Positions 45,535 through 52,486 of a DNA stretch of 64,000 bases are shown piece by piece. Location of the stretch: the NCBI RefSeq assembly GCF_020886775.1, contig NZ_AP024525.1, forward strand, positions 2,046,001 to 2,110,000. The letters run 5' to 3'. Numbering within the stretch: position 1 is the first letter of the stretch; the number at the start of each line of letters is the position of its first letter. The notes below the pieces were generated by a model. The model worked only from the letters and a program-made list of their open reading frames with translations, did no database searches and was not told where the DNA came from. The stretch comes from Sinomonas cyclohexanicum. GTDB lineage: Bacteria > Actinomycetota > Actinomycetes > Actinomycetales > Micrococcaceae. A program made the translations under genes and the position numbers.

Positions 45535-46382
45535 CCCGGCTGAAGATCCTGCACCGCACCGCGTACCGGTACAACAAGCGGGTCACGCTCTCCTACAACG
45601 AGGCGCGCATGACGCCGCTCACCGAGCCGCAGCAGGTGGTCCTCGAGTCGCAGGTCCGCGTGGCGCCCGCCCAGGCCGCGGTGAGCTCCTACAAGGACTA
45701 CTGGGGCACGCGCGTCACCGCGTTCGACATGCAGGTCCCGCACGAGTACCTCGAGGTGGTCTCCTCGACCACGGTCGAGGTCCACCGTGTGGAGCGCGTC
45801 CCGGTGGAGGGCGAGGTCGTCCCGTGGGAGCGCCTTCGCAGCGACGAGGTCCAGGACCAATTCAGCGACTGGCTGCCGCAGTCCCGCCTTTCCGGCCCGG
45901 GGAGCGAGGTCCTGGGCATCGTGCCCGGGCTCGTGCCCAGCCTGGACCCGAATCAGGCCGCCCACGCCGTGTTCGACTGGCTGGCCGGTGAGATGCGCTA
46001 CATGCCCGGCTCGACCGGGGTCACGACGGACGCCGAGCAGGCGTGGAACCAGCGCCAGGGCGTCTGCCAGGACCTCGCGCACCTCGCGATCGGATCGCTG
46101 CGGAGCCTCGGCATCCCCGCCAGGTACATCTCCGGCTACCTGCACCCGCGCTCGACGGCGGACATCGGCGAGGTCGTCGCGGGCCAGTCCCACGCGTGGC
46201 TCGAGTGGTGGGACGGCGAGTGGCGCTCGTGGGACCCCACCAACCACAAGCCGGCCGGGGATTTCCACGTCACCGTGGCCCGTGGCCGGGACTACCGCGA
46301 CGTCCCCCCGCTCAAGGGCGTCCTGTCCGGCGGCGGAGGCTCCCACCTCGAGGTGTCGGTGGAGATCACCAGGGTCGCCTGA
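45531..46382 (+). CDS. Transglutaminase-like protease (Rv2409c-like)
   Basis: 283 aa. An N-terminal beta domain (LKILHRTAYRYNKRV...) precedes the transglutaminase core with the Cys-His-Asp triad: GVCQDLAHLAIGSLRSLGIPARY, SHAWLEWWDGEW and WDPTNH. The family more often cleaves amide bonds than forms them, so it may release the product of the ATP-grasp ligase. ATGA overlap with the alpha-E gene. The first unit of a 22-bp repeat array begins two bases after its stop. Confidence 0.9.
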   Translation: MTRLKILHRTAYRYNKRVTLSYNEARMTPLTEPQQVVLESQVRVAPAQAAVSSYKDYWGTRVTAFDMQVPHEYLEVVSSTTVEVHRVERVPVEGEVVPWERLRSDEVQDQFSDWLPQSRLSGPGSEVLGIVPGLVPSLDPNQAAHAVFDWLAGEMRYMPGSTGVTTDAEQAWNQRQGVCQDLAHLAIGSLRSLGIPARYISGYLHPRSTADIGEVVAGQSHAWLEWWDGEWRSWDPTNHKPAGDFHVTVARGRDYRDVPPLKGVLSGGGGSHLEVSVEITRVA

Positions 46383-46383
46383 C

Positions 46384-46471
46384 GTTGGGGGGTCCCTGGC
46401 GGTGGGTTGTGGGGTCCCTGGCATCCGGTTGTGGGGTCTTTGGCGGCCCATTGTGGGGTCCCTGTGGATAA
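46384..46471 (+). repeat. Left array: four 22-bp units, GTTGTGGGGTCCCT core
   Basis: Units begin at 46384, 46406, 46428 and 46450, exactly 22 bp apart, with the core TTGTGGGGTCCCTGG and more variable ends. It starts directly after the transglutaminase stop. The same unit recurs in inverted orientation at 47430-47517 on the other side of the DUF559 gene. Confidence 0.9.
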
Positions 46472-46557
46472 CTTCAGACGCCGCTCTCCCAGTTGTGCCA
46501 GCATGAGCCCATGACTGACGACATGCCCGCGGACGGCATCCTCCGACGCCCTTTTCG

Positions 46558-47430
46558 GTGAGCCAGGCAAGGGCGCACGGATTGAGCGCGCGAGATCTCA
46601 GACTCGAGGATGTTCGGCAGATCAGCCGGGGGATTTTCGTGCCCGATCGGAGCAGACCTGAGTTGGACGGCCTGATTCGCGCACATCTCGAGCTCAATCC
46701 CGATGCGTGGGCATCGCATCGGACCGCGGCCGCCCTCCGCAGCTTCTGGATCCCTTCTTGGATTGACGACCATGCGGATGTCCATCTCAGCAAGCCCTCG
46801 CATTTGCCGCGCGTCAGGCGGCCCGGCGTCGTCGGGCATCGCGTGCGAATCCTTGATGGTGAGGTTGAGGTGGTGGACGGCATCCGTGTAACCAGCCCTG
46901 GTCGAACATGGCTGGATCTCGGTCACGAGCTGACACCTGCTGCCCTCGTGGCACTCGGTGATCAGTTGATCCGGCTTCCTCGCCCAGAATTCGAGGGACG
47001 GAGCGAGCCGTATGAGACAAAGTCCTCACTCGCCAGACTTCTGCGCGCGCATCCAAAGGTCAAAGGGGTCGGCAAGTGTAAGGAGGCGCTCGCCGACATG
47101 CGCGTCGGATCGGACTCCGTCCCGGAGAGCATGCTGCGGATGTGCCTCGTTGCGTACGGATTCCCCGAACCAGACCTTCAGATCCGGCTCAACCCAAACG
47201 ACCCAAAGTCACCGAGCATCGACGTCGGGTGGATCCGTAATCGCATCGGAATCCACTATGAGGGTGAACACCATCAGGAACCGAAGCAGCGGCTAAGCGA
47301 CCTCCGTCGTGACGCGGCGTTTCGCCAGGACGGGTGGGACTTGATCCACGCGACGGTCGACGACCTTCGTGAAGACTTCGCGCGTGTACGCCGGGAGCTT
47401 CGAAGGCTTTTCGCGGCCAAAGCCGCATGA
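46558..47430 (+). CDS. AbiEi-like/DUF559 (Vsr-type nuclease fold) protein, 5' end probably frameshifted
   Basis: 290 aa from GTG 46558. The N-terminal part resembles the AbiEi-antitoxin-like HTH region (ARAHGLSARDLRLEDVRQISRGIFV). The C-terminal part is DUF559, an endonuclease-like fold: SIDVGWIRNRIGIHYEGEHHQE, then RRDAAFRQDGWDLIHATVDDL. A short frame from ATG 46511 (MTDDMPADGILRRPFR, then TGA over the GTG) supplies the start expected for the family, RRPF followed by VSQARAHG, so a one-base deletion near 46558 probably split the gene. Slightly lower GC than neighbours. No AbiEii toxin is adjacent. It lies between two inverted 22-bp repeat arrays. Confidence 0.7.
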   Translation: MSQARAHGLSARDLRLEDVRQISRGIFVPDRSRPELDGLIRAHLELNPDAWASHRTAAALRSFWIPSWIDDHADVHLSKPSHLPRVRRPGVVGHRVRILDGEVEVVDGIRVTSPGRTWLDLGHELTPAALVALGDQLIRLPRPEFEGRSEPYETKSSLARLLRAHPKVKGVGKCKEALADMRVGSDSVPESMLRMCLVAYGFPEPDLQIRLNPNDPKSPSIDVGWIRNRIGIHYEGEHHQEPKQRLSDLRRDAAFRQDGWDLIHATVDDLREDFARVRRELRRLFAAKAA

Positions 47431-47517
47431 GGGACCCCGCAACGGCGCGCCAGGGACCCCGCAACGGCGCGCCATGGACCCCGCAACGGCGCGCCAGGGA
47501 CCCCGCAACGGGAAGGG
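47430..47517 (-). repeat. Right array: four 22-bp units, inverted relative to left array
   Basis: Units begin at 47430, 47452, 47474 and 47496 (22-bp period). On the plus strand each reads AGGGACCCCGCAACGGCGCG plus CC; the complement carries GTTGCGGGGTCCCT, matching the left-array core with C for T. The first unit overlaps the last base of the DUF559 stop codon. Confidence 0.9.
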
Positions 47518-47526
47518 GCAGGGGGA

Positions 47527-48990
47527 TCACCAGGGGCTGGGCTTGTAGTCCTTCAGGAAGACGCCGTAGAGGTCGGTCCCGGCCTCGCCCATGACGATCG
47601 GGTCGTAGACGCGCGCCGCGCCGTCCACGAGGTCGAGCGGCGCGTGGAACCCTTCGTCTGCGAGCCGGACCTTCGTGTAGTGCGGACGCTCGTCGGTGAT
47701 CCAGCCGGTGTCCACGGCGGTCATGAGGATCCGGTCCGTCTCGAACATCTCACCCGCCGAGGTCCGGGTCATCATGTTCAGCGACGCCTTCGCCATGTTC
47801 GTGTGCGGATGCCCGGGGCCCTTGTACTTGCGCCCGAACTGCCCCTCCATGGCGGAGACGTTGACCACGTACTTGCGCCGCGCCGTCGAGCGCCGCATCG
47901 CCCCGCGCAGCCGGGAGACGAGCAGGAACGGCGCGGTGACATTGCACAGCTGGACCTCGAGCAGCTCGAGCGGGTCCACCTGGTCGACCACTTGGGTCCA
48001 CGAGTTGATGGTCGCCAGGTCGGGCACGAGGCCGCCGGCGTCGATCGCCGTCCCGGCCTCGATGCGCTCGAGGGACGCGGATCCGGTCGAGAGCGCGAGC
48101 GCCGTGACGGCGTCGCCGGCGAGCGCCGGGTGGGCCGATACAGAGCCGGCGATGGAGAGCGGGTGCCGATCGTGCGCATGCCCGAACGTGAGCAGCTCAG
48201 GCCCGCCGTTGGAGGCCAGCAGCGCGGCGGGAAGCGGCTCCGACTCGGCCTCGACGAGTGGCGCGTAGGCGTTGCCGGAACGGCGCACGGTCTGCGCGGC
48301 GTTGTTGATGATGATGTCCAGCGGCCCCTCGGCGTCAAGCGCCTCGGTGAGGGAGATGACCTGAGACGGGTCGCGCAGGTCGATGCCCACGATCGTGAGC
48401 CGGTCGAGCCACTCCGCCGAGTCCTCCATCGCGGCGAACCGCCGTGCGGCGTCCTTCGGGAAGCGGGTCGTGATCGTGGTGTGCGCGCCGTCGCGCAGGA
48501 GCCGCAGCGCGATGTACATGCCGATCTTGGCGCGGCCACCCGTGAGCAGCGCCCGCCGTCCGGTCAGGTCGGTGCGGGCGTCCCGCTTGGCGTGGCTCAT
48601 GGCGGCGCAGTCCGGGCAGAGCTGGTGGTAGAACGCGTCCACCTGGGTGTAGTGCTGCTTGCAGATGTAGCACGGCCGGGACTTGATGAGGTGGCCGGCC
48701 ACCCGGCCCGTCGCGGACGGCTTGAGCTTGTTGCCCTGGGTCTCGTCGTCGATCCGGTCCGGCGCGGCGGTCGCGGTCTGGGCGATCACGGCTTTGTCCG
48801 ATTCGGCGATCGCGTCGCGCCTCTGCGCACGCGTGAAGCGCCGGTGGGCCTTGAACATCTTCCCGGTGGCACGGCGCACGGCCACGTAGTCGGGGTGCTC
48901 CTCGTCGTACGTGTGGATGGTGCCGAGGACCTTGAGGGCGGCCCGGATCTCCTCAGGGGTCAGTTCGGCGGGCGTGTCAGGGGAACTCAT
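47527..48990 (-). CDS. Zinc-ribbon SDR family oxidoreductase
   Basis: 487 aa. Residues about 1-130 are an extra helical region and a zinc ribbon (CYICKQHYTQVDAFYHQLCPDCAAMSH). Residues about 140-480 are an SDR domain with LLTGGRAKIGMYIALRLLRDG (degenerate GxxxGxG), IINNAAQTVRR, VNVSAMEGQF (Ser region), and the H-x-N-M-A-K segment where YxxxK is expected, so the catalytic Tyr seems replaced. Substrate unknown. ATG at 48990. Downstream of glgC on the same strand, but separated by a hairpin. Confidence 0.82.
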   Translation of the reverse strand: MSSPDTPAELTPEEIRAALKVLGTIHTYDEEHPDYVAVRRATGKMFKAHRRFTRAQRRDAIAESDKAVIAQTATAAPDRIDDETQGNKLKPSATGRVAGHLIKSRPCYICKQHYTQVDAFYHQLCPDCAAMSHAKRDARTDLTGRRALLTGGRAKIGMYIALRLLRDGAHTTITTRFPKDAARRFAAMEDSAEWLDRLTIVGIDLRDPSQVISLTEALDAEGPLDIIINNAAQTVRRSGNAYAPLVEAESEPLPAALLASNGGPELLTFGHAHDRHPLSIAGSVSAHPALAGDAVTALALSTGSASLERIEAGTAIDAGGLVPDLATINSWTQVVDQVDPLELLEVQLCNVTAPFLLVSRLRGAMRRSTARRKYVVNVSAMEGQFGRKYKGPGHPHTNMAKASLNMMTRTSAGEMFETDRILMTAVDTGWITDERPHYTKVRLADEGFHAPLDLVDGAARVYDPIVMGEAGTDLYGVFLKDYKPSPW

Positions 48991-49038
48991 GGCTTCCCAT
49001 TCTACCGGCGCACCCAGGCGCCGCAGGCACTGCACAGA

Positions 49039-49083
49039 GCACGACGGCGCGGGCCCGCCTCATGCCGGGCCGCGCCGTCGTGC
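49039..49083 (-). terminator. Hairpin after glgC, GCACGACGGCG family
   Basis: GCACGACGGCGCGG pairs with its complement ending at 49083, and one bulged G extends the stem by CCCG. It lies between the glgC stop and the next minus-strand gene. A second, imperfect copy (49127-49153) is inside the last codons of glgC. Confidence 0.75.
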
Positions 49084-49101
49084 GCGTGTCGGGTCCGCCG
49101 G

Positions 49102-50544
49102 TCAGCCTCCGGTGCGGCTCGTGGCGGACGACGGCGAGGACGCGCCGTCGTGCGACGGCTCGCCGTGGGCGGCACGCGCCGCCGCCGCGGCGTGCTTCTC
49201 CTGGATCTTCTCGGCGACCTCGGGCATACCCTCGGCGATGTCCTCGAGGGACTGGGGCACCTTGGCGAGCCACGCGGCGGCGAGACGGCGCTCGTCCTCG
49301 TCGGGCTCGGGGACCTCCTGGCCCTTGGACAGGACGGTGATGCCCGAGGCGGTGACCTCGAACCCGCGCCGACGGTCCAGCTTCTCGTCGACGCCGATGG
49401 TCGCGCCGGCCGGGATGATGACGTTCTTGTCGATGATCGCGCGGTTCACCACGGCCCCGGCTCCCACCTGGACGCAGTCCATCAGGACCGAGTCGAGGAC
49501 GCGGGCGGCCGCGTTGACGCGCACGTCGTGGGACAGGACGGAGCCCTCGACGATCCCGCCGGAGATCACGGAGCCGCTCGAGACGATGGAGTCCAGCGCC
49601 GTCCCGACTGTCCCGCCCTCGCCGCGGACGAACTTGGCCGGCGGTGAGACGCTCTGGTGGGTGTAGATGGGCCACTCGAGGTTGTACAGGTTGAAGACCG
49701 GCAGGGGGGAGATGAGGTCGATGTGGGCGTCGTAGAACGAGTCGAGCGTGCCCACGTCCCGCCAGTAGGTGCGGTCGCGTTCGGTCGCGCCCGGGATCTC
49801 GTTCTTCGTGAAGTCGTAGACGCCGGCCTCGCCGCGCTCGACGAAGAACGGGATGATGTCCCCGCCCATGTCGTGTTTCGTGTCGAGCCGCTCCGCATCG
49901 GACTTGAGCGCGGCGACGAGGGCGTCGGCGTCGAAGACGTAGTTGCCCATCGAGGCGAGGAACTGCTCCGGGTCATCGGGCAGGCCGGGCGTGGTCTCGG
50001 GCTTCTCGACGAACGCCTTGATCAGCTCCGGCCTGGCCGGGTCTGTCTCGATGACCCCGAACTGGTTCGCCATGTCCAGCGGCTGGCGGACGGCGGCCAC
50101 AGTCGCCTTCGCGCCGGACGCCACGTGGGAGTCGACCATCTGCTCGAAGTCCATCCGGTAGACGTGGTCGGCACCGACCACCACCACGATCTCCGGCCGG
50201 GCGTCGTAGATCAGGTTGAGGGACTGGTAGATGGCGTTGGCGCTGCCGAGGAACCAGCTCTTGCCGACGCGCTGCTGGGCAGGAACCGACGCGACGTAGT
50301 TCCCCAGCTGCGGGGACAGGCGCCACGTCTCCGAGACGTGGCGGTCCAGCGAATGCGACTTGTACTGCGTCAGCACCACGATCTGGAGGAATCCCGAGTT
50401 CACGAGATTGGACATTGCGAAATCGATGAGCCGGTACCCTCCGGCGAACGGTACCGCGGGTTTGGCCCGGTCCGCCGTCAGGGGCATGAGGCGCTTGCCC
50501 TCGCCTCCCGCGAGGACGATCGCCAAAACCTTCTTCGGTGCCAC
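49102..50544 (-). CDS. glgC: Glucose-1-phosphate adenylyltransferase
   Basis: 480-aa enzyme making ADP-glucose for glycogen. Seen: [35 protein letters not shown] (nucleotide loop), [28 protein letters not shown], and the C-terminal left-handed beta-helix with [30 protein letters not shown] at 50544. The protein is longer than the usual 400-430 aa: about 60 extra residues ([15 protein letters not shown]... to the stop) whose last codons contain a copy of the GCACGACGGCG repeat. Divergent from glgA. Confidence 0.95.
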   Translation of the reverse strand: MAPKKVLAIVLAGGEGKRLMPLTADRAKPAVPFAGGYRLIDFAMSNLVNSGFLQIVVLTQYKSHSLDRHVSETWRLSPQLGNYVASVPAQQRVGKSWFLGSANAIYQSLNLIYDARPEIVVVVGADHVYRMDFEQMVDSHVASGAKATVAAVRQPLDMANQFGVIETDPARPELIKAFVEKPETTPGLPDDPEQFLASMGNYVFDADALVAALKSDAERLDTKHDMGGDIIPFFVERGEAGVYDFTKNEIPGATERDRTYWRDVGTLDSFYDAHIDLISPLPVFNLYNLEWPIYTHQSVSPPAKFVRGEGGTVGTALDSIVSSGSVISGGIVEGSVLSHDVRVNAAARVLDSVLMDCVQVGAGAVVNRAIIDKNVIIPAGATIGVDEKLDRRRGFEVTASGITVLSKGQEVPEPDEDERRLAAAWLAKVPQSLEDIAEGMPEVAEKIQEKHAAAAARAAHGEPSHDGASSPSSATSRTGG

Positions 50545-50657
50545 TGCGCAACCCCCGTCATCTCTCGTTAAGGCCTCTGTAACCCGGCCTCCGCAGCTGC
50601 GGAGCGTAGTTGTCTTCACACTAGATCACGATCCAATGACGGACTACGTTGAGTTCC

Positions 50658-51851
50658 GTGCGAATCGACATTGTGACCAAGGAATTCCCCCCGGAGATCT
50701 ATGGCGGCGCGGGGGTGCATGTGGCGGAGCTCAGCAGGGTACTCGCGCGCGAGGTCGATCTGCACGTCCACGCCTTCGGCGCGCCCCGCGAGCCGGAGGT
50801 CGACGGCGCGTCCGTCTCCTCCTACCAGGTTCCGGAGTACCTCGCGGGAGCCAACGCGGCGCTGCAGACATTCGGGATCGACCTGGGCATCGTCCCGGAC
50901 GTCGCCGGTGCGGACCTCGTGCACTCGCACACGTGGTACGCGAACATGGCCGGCCACCTCGCCTCGCTCATGCACGGCATCCCGCACGTGCTCAGCGCGC
51001 ACAGCCTCGAGCCGCTGCGCCCGTGGAAGGCCGAGCAGCTGGGAGGCGGCTACCGCCTCTCCTCGTGGGCGGAGAAGACCGCGTACGAGGCGGCGGACGC
51101 GATCATCGCGGTCTCCCACGGCATGCGTGCGGACATCCTGCGCTGCTACCCGGATGTCGACCCCGAGAAGGTCAAGGTGGTCCACAACGGCATCGACGTC
51201 TCGCGGTGGGGCCGCGACGAGGGGACCGACCACTTGGCCGGCCTGGGGATCGACCCCGCGAAGCCCTCGGTCGTGTTCGTGGGCCGGAACACCCGGCAGA
51301 AGGGTGTGCCGTACCTGCTGCGGGCCGCGGCGAAGCTGCCGGCGGACGTGCAGCTCGTGCTGTGCCTCGGGGCCGCGGACACGCCCGAACTGGCCAAAGA
51401 GACCCAGTCGCTCATCGACGGCCTCAAGGCGGAGCGCGAGGGCGTGGTGCTGATCGAGCGGATGCTCCCGCGCGGCGAGCTCATCCAGGTCCTCTCGCAC
51501 GCCACGGCGTTCGCCTGCCCGAGCATCTACGAGCCGCTCGGGATCGTGAACCTCGAGGCGATGGCGTGCGGCGCCGCCGTCGTCGCGACTGCCACGGGCG
51601 GCATCCCGGAGGTCGTGGACCACGGGAACACCGGGCTCCTCGTGCCGATCGAGCAGGTCACCGACGGCACCGGGACCCCGCTGGACCCGGAGAAGTTCGT
51701 GGCCGACTTCGCCGCCGCGCTCACCGAGGTGGTCTCGGACCCGCAGCGCGCCCGCGCGATGGGGGAGGCTGGCCGGGTCCGGGCCGAGCAGAGCTTCTCG
51801 TGGGAGACCATCGGCCAGACCACGCTGGATGTCTACCGCAGCGTCCTGTAG
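50658..51851 (+). CDS. glgA: Glycogen synthase (GT4-type, ADP-glucose)
   Basis: 397-aa glycosyltransferase family 4 enzyme. Seen: the N-terminal RIDIVTKEFPPEIYGGAGVHVAEL with the KxGG-like glucan/ADP-glucose loop, VSHGMRADILRCYP, FVGRNTRQKGVPYLL, and CPSIYEPLGIVNLEAMACG (E-x7-E). In Actinobacteria this type (GlgA/GlgM) transfers glucose from ADP-glucose to glycogen or to maltose-1-phosphate. GTG 50658 fits the family start; a TTG nine bases earlier is in frame. Divergent from glgC, so both may share a control region (50545-50657). Confidence 0.92.
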   Translation: MRIDIVTKEFPPEIYGGAGVHVAELSRVLAREVDLHVHAFGAPREPEVDGASVSSYQVPEYLAGANAALQTFGIDLGIVPDVAGADLVHSHTWYANMAGHLASLMHGIPHVLSAHSLEPLRPWKAEQLGGGYRLSSWAEKTAYEAADAIIAVSHGMRADILRCYPDVDPEKVKVVHNGIDVSRWGRDEGTDHLAGLGIDPAKPSVVFVGRNTRQKGVPYLLRAAAKLPADVQLVLCLGAADTPELAKETQSLIDGLKAEREGVVLIERMLPRGELIQVLSHATAFACPSIYEPLGIVNLEAMACGAAVVATATGGIPEVVDHGNTGLLVPIEQVTDGTGTPLDPEKFVADFAAALTEVVSDPQRARAMGEAGRVRAEQSFSWETIGQTTLDVYRSVL

Positions 51852-51888
51852 CACGCCTGCGCCAACACGACCGGCTTAGGTCCCGGTG

Positions 51889-51940
51889 GCGCACGACGGC
51901 GGCGACTCACCCCGGGAGGTGGGTCGCCGCCGTCGTGCGC
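51889..51940. terminator. Hairpin between glgA and hsp20, GCACGACGGCG family
   Basis: GCGCACGACGGCGGCGAC and its complement form an 18-bp stem, extended inside by CACC/GGTG pairing, between convergent glgA and hsp20. Confidence 0.85.
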
Positions 51941-51958
51941 GCCACTGTTCGGCGGGCG

Positions 51959-52402
51959 TCACTCCCTGCTGACGTTGACCTTGGTGGGCCCCGGGCCCGA
52001 CTCGGGGGCTACGGGCACCCGGACCTCGAGCACCCCGTCGTGGTAGCTGGCCTTGACGTCGTCTCCGCGCGCGCCGCGGGGGAGGTCGATCGTCCGGGCG
52101 AACGAGCCGTACTTGAACTCGCTGCGGTAGCCGCCCTTGGTCTTGTTCTCGGTATTCTCCTGGCGCTCTGCCTTGATCGACAGGATGCTGTCGTTGACCG
52201 TGACCTCGACGTCCTTCTCGGGGTCGATTCCGGGCAGCTCCACGCGCACCACGAGGGCGTCGCCGTCGCGGTACTGCTCCGTGCGCAGCCACGCGGTCTC
52301 CCACTCGTCGACGAAGCGCTTGAACTGTTCGGGGAACCCGAACCTGCGCATGCCCTCCGGCATCATGTCCCACGGGCCTCTGCGGCCCCATCCCTCGGCC
52401 AT
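51959..52402 (-). CDS. Hsp20 family small heat-shock protein
   Basis: 147-aa chaperone with an alpha-crystallin domain: VVRVELPGIDPEKDVEVTVNDSILSIKAER, YGSFARTIDLP, and the A-x-x-x-DGVLEVRVP motif. It holds unfolding proteins in the cytoplasm. ATG at 52402 with AGGAGG upstream. No HspR (HAIR) or CIRCE box is evident upstream. A hairpin separates it from the acyl-CoA enzyme gene on the same strand. Confidence 0.93.
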   Translation of the reverse strand: MAEGWGRRGPWDMMPEGMRRFGFPEQFKRFVDEWETAWLRTEQYRDGDALVVRVELPGIDPEKDVEVTVNDSILSIKAERQENTENKTKGGYRSEFKYGSFARTIDLPRGARGDDVKASYHDGVLEVRVPVAPESGPGPTKVNVSRE

Positions 52403-52433
52403 GGATTCCTCCTGGTCTGCCCCGGGCGCCGGT

Positions 52434-52469
52434 GCGGCCGGGTCCTGCCTTCAGGCTAGACCCGGCCGC
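52434..52469 (-). terminator. Terminator after the acyl-CoA oxidase-like gene
   Basis: 11-bp perfect stem (GCGGCCGGGTC with GACCCGGCCGC) and a 14-base loop, between the stop of the acyl-CoA enzyme gene and the hsp20 start. Confidence 0.7.
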
Positions 52470-52486
52470 TGGGCGGGGGAAGGGAC

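Noticed and set aside
46558-47430. Type IV AbiE toxin-antitoxin system
   Set aside because: Only AbiEi-like N-terminal similarity is seen; no AbiEii nucleotidyltransferase gene is adjacent and the C-terminus is DUF559 instead.
46384-47517. CRISPR array from the regular 22-bp repeats
   Set aside because: Units follow each other head to tail with no unique spacers of 30 bp or so, the repeats are short, and there are no cas genes.
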